Positions 1 through 5,653 are shown, counted from the stretch's first letter. The stretch: 6,655 nt of DNA from Planctomycetota bacterium (GCA_023412695.1 JAEYNG010000467.1:1-6655), one strand, 5' to 3'. Program-made: numbers and translations. The notes: generated by a model from the letters alone, not told the origin.

Positions 1-28
1 TGGTAATCAAGCCCGATATACACTGGTC

Positions 29-104
29 CCTGTTGCATGCCTGTTGCTCCTGAATGGGAGTTGCAGCTCCCGCCAGACATGATCTGCCTGGAAGGAGCAA
101 CAGG
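29..104. repeat. Nested palindrome with 12-bp outer stem and two inner hairpins
   Basis: Bases 40-51 (CCTGTTGCTCCT) are the exact reverse complement of 93-104, giving a 12-bp perfect stem. The 41-base interior contains two further inverted repeats: GGGAG at 56-60 with CTCCC at 67-71, and CAGA at 74-77 with TCTG at 83-86. The whole could fold as a three-way junction in RNA or as a branched cruciform in DNA. CCTGTTGC also occurs just before it at 29-36, an 11-base direct repeat of 40-47. The function is unknown; a REP-like mobile palindrome, a transcript 3' end or a small structured RNA are all possible. Confidence 0.55.
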
Positions 105-114
105 TCTTCATCCC

Positions 115-152
115 CATCGAGATCGGCTCTGCTCTGAAAGCCGATCTCGGTG
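115..152. repeat. Hairpin repeat, copy 1
   Basis: CGAGATCGGCT (118-128) is the exact reverse complement of 139-149, with a 10-base loop. The stem extends outward by a T-G wobble and two more pairs, to 115 and 152. Its right half, TCTGAAAGCCGATCTCGGTG, is identical to that of copy 3 near 3250, and the flanking TGCAT matches copy 2. There is no T run on either side, so it lacks the signature of a strong intrinsic terminator. It lies downstream (3') of the minus-strand pseudopilin gene, past a further 190 bp or so. Confidence 0.75.
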
Positions 153-260
153 CATGAGCTGCCTCATCCCATACCCCGTCCCCGCCCCATCCTCCGCGCC
201 GCTGCTGCTGCTCGGCTCGGCTCGGCCGTTATATTCCGTCGGCGCCGCTGACGGTCACCC

Positions 261-286
261 ATCCGTGACAATCCGTGTCATCCGTG
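261..286. repeat. Three phased ATCCGTG heptamers
   Basis: ATCCGTG occurs at 261-267, 271-277 and 280-286, a spacing of 10 and 9 bases, close to one helical turn. The reverse complement reads as CACGGAT three times. From memory, CACGGAT-rich intergenic stretches of this kind recur in planctomycete and related genomes, but I cannot check that here. It lies 55 bases past the stop of the minus-strand pseudopilin gene and may be a dispersed intergenic repeat or a protein-binding array. Confidence 0.5.
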
Positions 287-341
287 GCGAATTCCTGCCT
301 CTTCGGATCCGCGGCCTCTCCCCTCCGCATACAGCCCGCAG

Positions 342-1397
342 CTACGGCGCGGCCACTCCGCCGAAATCAATCCCCCTCAACCCGTTCCGCGTGTAGCGAT
401 AGAACCCCACCACCCGGTCCCGCCCGCTCGCGCTCACCGCCCGCGGCTCCCACGCATCCGGGTTGTAGTCAAACTGGTACCCGCCCGTGCTCGACGGATT
501 CCACGGGTCCCACCCCGGGTCCGAGTCCTTGTTGTTCCGGTACGCGACCGATCCGTCAAAGCACAGCGTGTTCACGCTCGCGCCCGGGAACGCGTAGTAC
601 GTCTCGCGCTTCCCGTGCCGCGCGTGCCCCTCGTGCAGGAACACCTTCTGCGACGGGAACAACACCTGCGAGATGCGGAGCTGATCGAGCTTCCAGATCG
701 TCGCATTCGAGAACAGGAAGTGGTTCGTGCCGATGTTCCGAAGCCGCCGCGAGTAATCCGCCGGCGCGGCCGAGGTCTGCAGCCCGTCGAACGCGCTGAT
801 CGTCACCTCGTACGACGACGAGTACGCCCACCGGATCGCCCGGTTCCCGTCCGCGATCGGCGGCGTCACCGAGCTCGGATACGGCGCCGCGGCCCCCGAC
901 ATGAAGTCGTCGATATTCCGCGCCCACCCCAGCCGCACACGGTCCGACGGACAGGTGTAGATCGGCTCCGGCAGCCGCGCCGCGAGGTAGTCAAACAGCA
1001 CGAAGTGCCCGTAGAGAAGCTGCGGCAACAGCGTGTTCTCCCTGGCGTGGTTCCTCCCCGTCAACCGCCGGAATGTGTCGACGTACTGTGACCGCTGCGC
1101 ATCCATGTCGTTCCCAACCGCACGCAGGTCGCCGTACTCCGACCCCGCCGCGTCCCGCACACGCCACGAGTAGTTCCAGATGTTCTCCTTGTGATCCGTC
1201 GCGTACGACGCGCTCGACAACCCGAGCTGCTGCATCTGCGTCGCGCACTGCGTCAGCCTCGCCGCCTTCCGCGCCGCCCCAAGCGCGGGCAGCAGCAGCC
1301 CCACCAGCAGCGCAACGATGGCAATCACCACCAGCAGCTCGATCAGCGTGAACCCCCGCCAACGCCCGCACCCCGCCGGTGACGCTGGACCATCCAT
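342..1397 (-). CDS. Prepilin-type N-terminal cleavage/methylation domain protein (type II secretion pseudopilin-like)
   Basis: The 351-residue protein opens with a short polar leader (residues 1-15) and then GFTLIELLVVIAIVALLVG. This is the class III signal cut by prepilin peptidase after Gly15, leaving Phe16 for N-methylation and Glu20 at mature position 5. Residues 16-38 form the single hydrophobic helix that holds the subunit in the inner membrane and packs the pilus core. The globular part has CPSD at 149-152, His255/His258, FDGS at 280-283 and a GIDFGG ending, as in the large planctomycete family related to DUF1559-type proteins. The start is supported by GGAAGGGG on the minus strand (1405-1412), 7 bases upstream. 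No secretion or pilus assembly genes lie nearby, so it is a solitary subunit whose role and partner system are unknown. TAGACT (minus strand, 1455-1460) is a weak -10 candidate without a convincing -35. Confidence 0.92.
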   Translation of the reverse strand: MDGPASPAGCGRWRGFTLIELLVVIAIVALLVGLLLPALGAARKAARLTQCATQMQQLGLSSASYATDHKENIWNYSWRVRDAAGSEYGDLRAVGNDMDAQRSQYVDTFRRLTGRNHARENTLLPQLLYGHFVLFDYLAARLPEPIYTCPSDRVRLGWARNIDDFMSGAAAPYPSSVTPPIADGNRAIRWAYSSSYEVTISAFDGLQTSAAPADYSRRLRNIGTNHFLFSNATIWKLDQLRISQVLFPSQKVFLHEGHARHGKRETYYAFPGASVNTLCFDGSVAYRNNKDSDPGWDPWNPSSTGGYQFDYNPDAWEPRAVSASGRDRVVGFYRYTRNGLRGIDFGGVAAP

Positions 1398-1672
1398 GTC
1401 GCTGCCCCTTCCGCCGATGCCCCCGGCCTGTGCCAGGACCGAGGCGGCATTTCCAGTCTAACACACGCGGGCGCCGGCCACATGAGCTCACCCTCATCTT
1501 GCCCGACTTTCCAGATCCCCCTTGAATCCGCCCGCAGTTGCAGTATTCTGGGCAAATCTCTGCGTCCGCGGCAGCGTCGCCGCGATCGGTACAAACATCC
1601 AGGCCCCGGTCTGCTCGTCACCGGTGTGGCCGCGATGCACTGTGCGTCCACAATGGTTAAGGAGGCCTCAAT
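1398..1672. other. Divergent intergenic region between pseudopilin and dockerin-type protein genes
   Basis: This 275 bp gap must hold both promoters. It shows a good ribosome binding site on each side (1405-1412 minus, 1658-1665 plus) and one plus-strand promoter candidate at 1522-1549. I see no clear operator palindrome or riboswitch-like structure. The roughly 120 bases between the promoter candidate and the plus-strand start would be a fairly long leader. Confidence 0.5.
1522..1549 (+). promoter_or_regulatory. Candidate sigma-70-type promoter for the secreted dockerin-type protein
   Basis: TTGAAT (1522-1527) and TATTCT (1544-1549) each match four of six consensus positions for -35 and -10 boxes and are separated by 16 bases. 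Transcription would begin near 1556, leaving a leader of about 115 bases before the start codon. It is the best such pair in this gap by eye, but planctomycete promoter consensus is poorly known and chance matches are common. Confidence 0.3.
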
Positions 1673-3145
1673 ATGCGCCGCATTACTCCAATCGCCCGAA
1701 TCGCCGCAGCCGCAGGCCTGGCGCTCTGCTCGACGGCCGCCCTTGCCGGCCCCGGCGTGACCATCACCCCCATCGTGCTCGAAGGCGACCTTTACACCGG
1801 CTTTCCAATCGCCAGCGGCTTCGGGGCCTCCGAGAACCACGCCATCAACAACCTCGGCGTGTGGCTCGTGGAATCCGACACGACCGACCCGGCCACCGAC
1901 TTCGACGGCCTCGTGATCCGTGGCGAGGGCGCGGCCGGTCCCCGCACCGTCCATTTCACGGAGGGCCAGTCCCTCGCCCTCCCGGCCGGGTCCTTCCTCG
2001 ATTCCTTCGACGCGCTCTCCATCAACACCGCGGGAAACACCGCCCACAACTTTTTCCTCGATGGAACCGCCGGCGGTTCATTTGATTCCGGCGTCTACTT
2101 CAACGACATGCTGGTGATCCAGGAGAGCGCGACCTCGACCGCCTCCGGCTTTTCGACCAACACCGTTTACACCGGGTGGTTCGAAGCGCGGATCAACAAC
2201 CAAGACCAGATCATCATGATGGCCTCGGTCGACGATCCCGAGATCGCCAGCACGACCGATCGGGCCGTCGTACTCGTCGAGAATCCGGCGGGCGCATACA
2301 CCGAGACGGTCATTTCCAAGGAGAGTGACGCATTGCTCGGGCGGAGCGTCGTTGACTTCTCGACCGGGCCGCACTCGCTGGCCTTCCGCGACAACGCCCG
2401 CGTCGCGTTTATCGCCGACCTCGACGGGGACACCGCCGGTGACGGCGCGATCCTCCACTACGACGGTTCCACGCTGAACGTCCTCGCGCAGGAGGGCACG
2501 CCCTCCGCCATCGCCGGCCGCAACTGGGGAACGCTGCTCGGCGTCCCTATCGACATCAACAACTCCGGCGACTGGGTCATGCGCGGCGATCTCGACGGCG
2601 CAACCACCGACGACTCCCTCATCGTCAAGAACGGCACCCAGGTCATCGCCCGCGAAGGCGACCCCGTCCCCGCCGCGATCGGCGCGTTCGCCTTCACCGG
2701 CTTCGGCACTGGCGCGGTCGCCATCGACGATGCCGGAAACGTCTTCTACTTCGCACAGTGGAACGACCCCGACACCTCGCGCAACCAGGGTATCTTCGTC
2801 AACAACGAACTGCTCGTGCAGAAGGGCGTCACCCTCATCGACGGCCAGACGCTCTCCGCGCTCGCCGCTGGTGAGAGCAACTTCTCCGTCAGCCACAACG
2901 GCCGCTTCATCGTCTTCGAGGGCACCCTCGCTGACACCCGTGACGGCGCGTTCCTCATCGACCGCGGCGAGCCGTCCTGCCCCGCCGACTTCGACGAGAA
3001 CGGCGATGTCGAAGTCCCCGACATCTTCGCCTTCCTCAGCGCATGGTTCGCCAGCGACCCCTCCGCCGAGTTCGACGGCGTCCCGGGCATCGCCGTCCCC
3101 GACATCTTCGCGTTCCTCAGCCTCTGGTTCGCCGGCTGCGACTAA
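1673..3145 (+). CDS. Secreted seven-repeat (predicted beta-propeller) protein with GC-type dockerin anchor
   Basis: The 490-residue protein starts with a Sec signal peptide (Arg2-Arg3, hydrophobic core 8-24, likely cleavage ALA|GP after residue 25). TAAGGAGG at 1658-1665, 7 bases upstream, fixes the start. Residues 26-435 resolve into seven units, each marked by an I-N-x-x-G-like turn and following strand at about residues 58, 117, 174, 239, 295, 351 and 407. Several units end in a V-x-x-x-E-G-D-like strand. The N-terminal ITPIVLEGD (31-39) supplies that strand for the last unit, as in ring closure of a beta-propeller. Residues 436-490 are the dockerin-like tail: Cys436-Pro-Ala-Asp, an acidic loop DFDENGD, and two near-identical VPDIFAFLS-x-WFA helices (448-460 and 475-487), ending Gly-Cys-Asp. 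This matches what is called the GC-type dockerin domain in Phycisphaerales proteins, thought to anchor exported proteins by an unknown partner. Ligand or enzyme activity of the body is unknown; no catalytic motif is evident. Confidence 0.9.
   Translation: MRRITPIARIAAAAGLALCSTAALAGPGVTITPIVLEGDLYTGFPIASGFGASENHAINNLGVWLVESDTTDPATDFDGLVIRGEGAAGPRTVHFTEGQSLALPAGSFLDSFDALSINTAGNTAHNFFLDGTAGGSFDSGVYFNDMLVIQESATSTASGFSTNTVYTGWFEARINNQDQIIMMASVDDPEIASTTDRAVVLVENPAGAYTETVISKESDALLGRSVVDFSTGPHSLAFRDNARVAFIADLDGDTAGDGAILHYDGSTLNVLAQEGTPSAIAGRNWGTLLGVPIDINNSGDWVMRGDLDGATTDDSLIVKNGTQVIAREGDPVPAAIGAFAFTGFGTGAVAIDDAGNVFYFAQWNDPDTSRNQGIFVNNELLVQKGVTLIDGQTLSALAAGESNFSVSHNGRFIVFEGTLADTRDGAFLIDRGEPSCPADFDENGDVEVPDIFAFLSAWFASDPSAEFDGVPGIAVPDIFAFLSLWFAGCD
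3014..3133 (+). repeat. 81-bp-period duplication inside the dockerin-like tail
   Basis: The 39 bases encoding VPDIFAFLSAWFA (from 3014) recur at 3095 encoding VPDIFAFLSLWFA. The copies differ only at one synonymous base and one codon. The period is 27 codons, the expected size of a dockerin half-repeat (calcium loop plus helix). The near-identity at DNA level is higher than between the acidic loops that precede each helix. Confidence 0.8.
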
Positions 3146-3152
3146 TTCGTGC

Positions 3153-3180
3153 CACCGAGATCGGCTTTGCGATCTCGGTG
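3153..3180. repeat. Hairpin repeat, copy 2 (shortened loop)
   Basis: CACCGAGATCG (3153-3163) pairs exactly with 3170-3180, an 11-bp stem with a 6-base loop. It begins 8 bases after the stop codon of the dockerin-type gene. Relative to copy 3, about 11 bases of the loop and inner right arm are missing, so only the outer stem survives. No T run follows on either strand. Position suggests a role at the 3' end of the transcript, such as RNA stabilisation or weak termination. Confidence 0.75.
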
Positions 3181-3213
3181 CATAAGCCTCCGGCTATTCC
3201 CGAGATGACATGC

Positions 3214-3255
3214 CACCGAGATCGACTTTCTTCTGAAAGCCGATCTCGGTGTTTT
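3214..3255 (+). terminator. Hairpin repeat, copy 3, with T tract: likely terminator
   Basis: Bases 3214-3229 pair with 3236-3251 in a 16-bp stem with one A-C mismatch (3225 against 3241) and a 6-base loop, CTTCTG. The plus strand then reads GTTTTA, so this copy alone has a short T tract suiting an intrinsic terminator for the dockerin-type gene 70 bases upstream. It also lies in the gap facing the convergent carbonic-anhydrase-like gene, but on the minus strand no T run follows the stem. It shares the arm sequence ACCGAGATCG and the TCTGAAAGCC segment with the other copies. Confidence 0.6.
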
Positions 3256-3290
3256 ACCGTCTGCTCAAACTCCGGCTGTCCTCCCCTCGC

Positions 3291-3316
3291 CACCTCGACA
3301 CCCAACACCTCGACAC
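3291..3316. repeat. Direct repeat CACCTCGACAC
   Basis: CACCTCGACAC occurs at 3291-3301 and again at 3306-3316, a 15-base period, within the 179 bp gap between two convergent genes. It sits immediately past the stop of the carbonic-anhydrase-like gene, where the minus strand reads GTGTCGAGGTG twice. No function can be assigned. Confidence 0.5.
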
Positions 3317-3324
3317 TTTCCCTC

Positions 3325-3780
3325 TCACGCCTCCACCCGCTCGAACAGCACCGCCTTCTTGTCCGGCGACAGCCGGGCGAAGTACGCCTCAATTTCCTTC
3401 AGCCCCGTCACCCGGTGCACGTACGCCGCCGCGCGCACCAGGTCCGCCTTCTGCACCAGCTCCAGCCGCGGCTCCGTGAGCGACAGCCGCGACGTATAAA
3501 ACGCACACGACTGGTGCGAGATCAGCACCAGCTTCTTGAGCTGGTGCACCTCCACCAGGAACTTCAGCTCATCGACCACGCCCTGCTCCTCCAGCAGTGC
3601 CTCCGGGTGCGACGCCAGGCACGCCGGTCCCCCCGGCAGCGCGACGCGGTCATACCGCGGCAGGTTCAGGCCGTTCTGCAGGAAATCGTCGAAGTGCTCG
3701 CCCACGCGCCCGTCGGAGCAATACACCGCCGCGGCACGAATTCGAGACGCTTCATAGGGCAATCGTGATTCATAGGACAT
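3325..3780 (-). CDS. Small beta-carbonic-anhydrase-like protein
   Basis: The 151-residue protein carries the zinc-site pattern of beta-carbonic anhydrases. CSDGR at 21-25 gives the Cys and the Asp-Arg dyad, and HQSC at 89-92 gives the remaining His and Cys ligands. The enzyme family interconverts carbon dioxide and bicarbonate in the cytoplasm. The chain is shorter than classical beta enzymes (usually about 200 residues or more) and resembles the compact family called putative carbonic anhydrase (Pro_CA_2). The usual glycine-rich stretch after the first ligand pair reads ALPGGPACL rather than the classical R-x-A-G-N. Activity is therefore inferred from the ligands only. An in-frame TAG at 3790-3792 prevents a start further upstream, so ATG at 3780 is the longest possible start. 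No Shine-Dalgarno sequence precedes it, and TAGACT (minus strand, 3787-3792) just upstream would fit a leaderless transcript. It diverges from the helix-turn-helix gene across 59 bp. Confidence 0.8.
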   Translation of the reverse strand: MSYESRLPYEASRIRAAAVYCSDGRVGEHFDDFLQNGLNLPRYDRVALPGGPACLASHPEALLEEQGVVDELKFLVEVHQLKKLVLISHQSCAFYTSRLSLTEPRLELVQKADLVRAAAYVHRVTGLKEIEAYFARLSPDKKAVLFERVEA

Positions 3781-3839
3781 GGGCCGAGTCTATCCGGTTA
3801 TGGGCAGGACCGCGAGCCGCGAGCGTGCAACGATCACCC
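3781..3839. promoter_or_regulatory. Short divergent promoter region
   Basis: Only 59 bp separate the start codons of two divergent genes, so both promoters and any operator must overlap here or extend into the genes. Neither start has a Shine-Dalgarno sequence. TAGACT on the minus strand (3787-3792) ends 6 bases before the carbonic-anhydrase-like start; as a -10 box it would put the transcript start at or beside the ATG. No good -35 box is visible, and the imperfect CGCGAGCCGCGAGCG (3811-3825) is the only repeat seen. Confidence 0.35.
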
Positions 3840-4169
3840 ATGGGACGCGGCCAGAACATCGACCCTCACTCTCGCAACACCCACGGCATCACCAAGCAGG
3901 AGCTCTGCGACGCCGGCGACATCTCCGCCAAGACCTTCGACATGCTCCGAAAGGCCGCGCGGGTCCGCGGCCCCAGCCACGGTGGCAACACCTGGGTCTT
4001 CACCCTCGAAGATATCGCCATGCTCATCAAGAAGGCCGAGAGCGGGTCCTTCACCGAGCGCGGCGCGTTCGCCGCCAAGGCCTGGCGCCGCCTCCTCGAG
4101 GAGCAGGGCATCGAGCTCGAGCCCATGGTCCCCAAGCGCCCCGCCAAGCAGCGCAACCGACAGCACTAG
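3840..4169 (+). CDS. Small MerR-like helix-turn-helix protein, probable DNA-binding regulator
   Basis: The 109-residue protein has a helix-turn-helix candidate at about 17-41 (ITKQELCDAGDISAKTFDML and on), a Gly/His-rich wing at 42-53 and TLEDIAMLI at 55-63. That order of helices, wing and E-D-I helix recalls MerR-type DNA-binding heads. A further helix at about 71-90 could dimerise, and the basic tail (99-109) could touch DNA. There is no separate effector domain. ATG at 3840 is chosen because the preceding in-frame codons (open back to 3597) lie over the opposite gene and lose regulator-like sequence; GTG at 3825 is an alternative. Neither has a clear ribosome binding site. It may control the divergent carbonic-anhydrase-like gene or itself; this is inferred from position only. 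Its TAG stop interlocks with the stop of the opposite sulfotransferase gene. Confidence 0.7.
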   Translation: MGRGQNIDPHSRNTHGITKQELCDAGDISAKTFDMLRKAARVRGPSHGGNTWVFTLEDIAMLIKKAESGSFTERGAFAAKAWRRLLEEQGIELEPMVPKRPAKQRNRQH

Positions 4170-5494
4170 AACGCCACCGTCTCCTTGATGTCCGAGCCCC
4201 ACAGCCGCGCAAGCTCGACCAGCGTCGCCCGGTGCCGCAGCACCGCCGCGTCCCCGCTCCGCACGAGGTGATCGACGAACGACCCGCCCGCCACGAGCAC
4301 GTCCGTCGGGTCGGGGTAGCGCTCCTGCAACGCGGCGTCCGCGTCCCACACCGACCGGAAGCTCCGCGCCAAGGACGCCCGCGCCCGCAGCCGCGAGAAG
4401 TCCCACGCCCGCGGCGCAACCTCGGGCAAGCTGCCAACCCAACGATCATCCTGTTCATACCCCAGCCGCACGAGCAGTCCCGCGAACGCCGGTCCGAGCA
4501 CAGCCGCCACGCGCCGGTCAAAGTACGTCCGCCAGTCGCCCGCCTTCCCTTTCCGCAGGAACGAGTTCCGCCGCTCACCGCTCGTCGCATCGACCTGCGC
4601 GCCTTCCGCGGCCACCTTGTCAAACGCGAACCGTTCCGCCGTCGCGACAAGCTCCTCATTCATCGGCGCAAGCCCGACGAACGCCGCCACGCGCCCCAGT
4701 TCCCGCGGCGTATCCACCAGCAGATCCTCGTACCGCACAACGCAGCGCACCTCCTCGCGCACCGACGCAGCCTCGAACCGCTCGTAATACTTCAGCAGCT
4801 CGTCGCGCTTGTGCCCGAGATACGCCTCGACCCAATCCGTACGCATCGACACGCCCGAGCCCTCGCCGCGGGCAAAGAGCCTCACCATCGCCGGGTCCAT
4901 GTGCGCCAGATCGTGATAGAACCGCGACACGACCACGTCGCGCGGATCGCGTACGAGCTGCACGATCTTCCACCCCGGCAGCATCTCCGCCAGGTTCGCC
5001 GCGGGCTCGTGCTTCGCCGGGCACCCGACCGCGCGGAACGCCGACACGTCGGCCCTCTCCGCTCGCAGCGGCTCCACCAGCCGCGACAGCGGCGGACGGC
5101 CCACGCCTGATTCCCGCAGCCCGGTCCGCGGCGGAATACGCGAACGCACCTTCGCCATCGCCGCCTCCGCCCGCGAGAGCAGCTCGGGCCGCAGCGCGTC
5201 GCCGCGCGCGAGCGCGGGATCGAGCAGGCGTGCGAGCACATCGCCGACGCTCAGCCCGGCCTCGCGGATGAACGCCATCGCCTCGGGCACGCGTGTCAGC
5301 GCCGAGAGCGTCAGGCACCCGCACGAGCCCGGCCCCGGCGCGTCGAACCCGCCGACGCCCGACAGGCTGAACAGCATCGCCTCCAGCCAGTTCGAGCCGC
5401 TCTTGGGCATCGCCGTCGTGATGAACAGCGTCGGCGCGGCAACGCCGACTTCGACCGCGGCTCGCTTGGTGGACGTGATCATGGCCCAATCCAT
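4166..5494 (-). CDS. PAPS-dependent sulfotransferase family protein
   Basis: The 442-residue protein has the marks of the Sulfotransfer_1 family, which moves sulfate from PAPS to an alcohol or amine acceptor. PKSGSNW at 30-36 is the 5'-phosphosulfate loop (PKSGTTW in the family). LVRDPRDVVVSRFYH at 180-194 contains the Arg and Ser of the 3'-phosphate site. RYEDLL at 254-259 and RKGKAGDWRTYF at 314-325 form the conserved C-terminal dimer/PAPS-binding stretch. KHEP at 161-164 stands where the catalytic-base KTHLP motif is expected. About 125 residues separate the first loop from KHEP, twice the usual distance, and about 90 residues follow the core. The acceptor cannot be predicted. ATG at 5494 gives the longest protein; Met5 is a possible start, and neither has a strong ribosome binding site. 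Its end overlaps the helix-turn-helix gene by 4 bases. Confidence 0.92.
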   Translation of the reverse strand: MDWAMITSTKRAAVEVGVAAPTLFITTAMPKSGSNWLEAMLFSLSGVGGFDAPGPGSCGCLTLSALTRVPEAMAFIREAGLSVGDVLARLLDPALARGDALRPELLSRAEAAMAKVRSRIPPRTGLRESGVGRPPLSRLVEPLRAERADVSAFRAVGCPAKHEPAANLAEMLPGWKIVQLVRDPRDVVVSRFYHDLAHMDPAMVRLFARGEGSGVSMRTDWVEAYLGHKRDELLKYYERFEAASVREEVRCVVRYEDLLVDTPRELGRVAAFVGLAPMNEELVATAERFAFDKVAAEGAQVDATSGERRNSFLRKGKAGDWRTYFDRRVAAVLGPAFAGLLVRLGYEQDDRWVGSLPEVAPRAWDFSRLRARASLARSFRSVWDADAALQERYPDPTDVLVAGGSFVDHLVRSGDAAVLRHRATLVELARLWGSDIKETVAF

Positions 5495-5653
5495 CGGCGG
5501 CCGCCCGCCCCACCCTGAAATCGTGGGGCCGCGCGCCGCGCAAACACTTTCCTGCGAGGCTCATGGCCCGTTCACGCCTTGTTCATGTGGCCGCGGAATG
5601 GTTGAGTGTGCCCGCACGCCGCGGGCTCCAAGGACGGAAAGGAGTTGCGTTTC
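5495..5653. other. Divergent intergenic region between sulfotransferase and acidic protein genes
   Basis: This 159 bp gap should hold promoters for both directions. The left part is very GC-rich (short GCGCGC and GGCGGCCGCC palindromes). I see no convincing -35/-10 pair. The only clear signal is the Shine-Dalgarno sequence at its right end. Confidence 0.5.
5636..5644 (+). promoter_or_regulatory. Ribosome binding site that fixes the start at 5654
   Basis: GGAAAGGAG lies 9 bases before ATG 5654. The alternative in-frame GTG at 5606, 16 codons upstream, has no comparable site, and the extra residues (MCPHAAGSKDGKELRF) would include the translated binding site itself. Confidence 0.75.

Larger units (their letters stand above)
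1..341. other. Intergenic stretch without a supportable gene
   Basis: No open frame here has the codon bias of the neighbouring genes. Two plus frames are open from the window edge to TGA at 51-53 and 80-82. Either could be the last few codons of a gene to the left, but neither can be recognised. The stretch holds a nested palindrome (29-104), a hairpin repeat (115-152), four GCT triplets (201-212) running into three CTCGG units (211-225), and three ATCCGTG heptamers (261-286). A plus-strand open frame of about 120 codons starting at 37 runs through all of these repeats and looks accidental. Confidence 0.6.

Noticed and set aside
29..104. The nested palindrome as an integron attC site
   Set aside because: No GTTRRRY-type core site at the right end paired with an RYYYAAC at the left, and no integrase or cassette arrangement is present.
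37..396. A plus-strand open frame of 119 codons at the left edge
   Set aside because: It reads through the nested palindrome, the hairpin repeat and simple repeats, and overlaps the end of the pseudopilin gene; no ribosome binding site or motif.
342..1397. Assigning the pseudopilin to a specific subunit such as GspG or GspH
   Set aside because: Only the N-terminal signal and helix are diagnostic; the globular part fits the broad planctomycete family, and no secretion genes are adjacent.
2078..2896. A minus-strand open frame of 272 codons inside the dockerin-type gene
   Set aside because: It is a shadow: the plus frame has a signal peptide, regular repeats and a recognisable C-terminal domain.
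115..3255. A recurring HRDRL...SESRSR peptide pattern in several open frames
   Set aside because: It is the translation of the hairpin repeat DNA in different places, not a protein motif.
115..3255. Hairpin repeats as a CRISPR array
   Set aside because: Only three copies, two of them 3 kb from the first, with no regular spacers and no cas genes.
3779..5110. A plus-strand open frame of 443 codons opposite the sulfotransferase gene
   Set aside because: Its translation is Arg/Pro/His-rich with no motif, while the opposite strand carries intact sulfotransferase motifs; high GC readily keeps antisense frames open.
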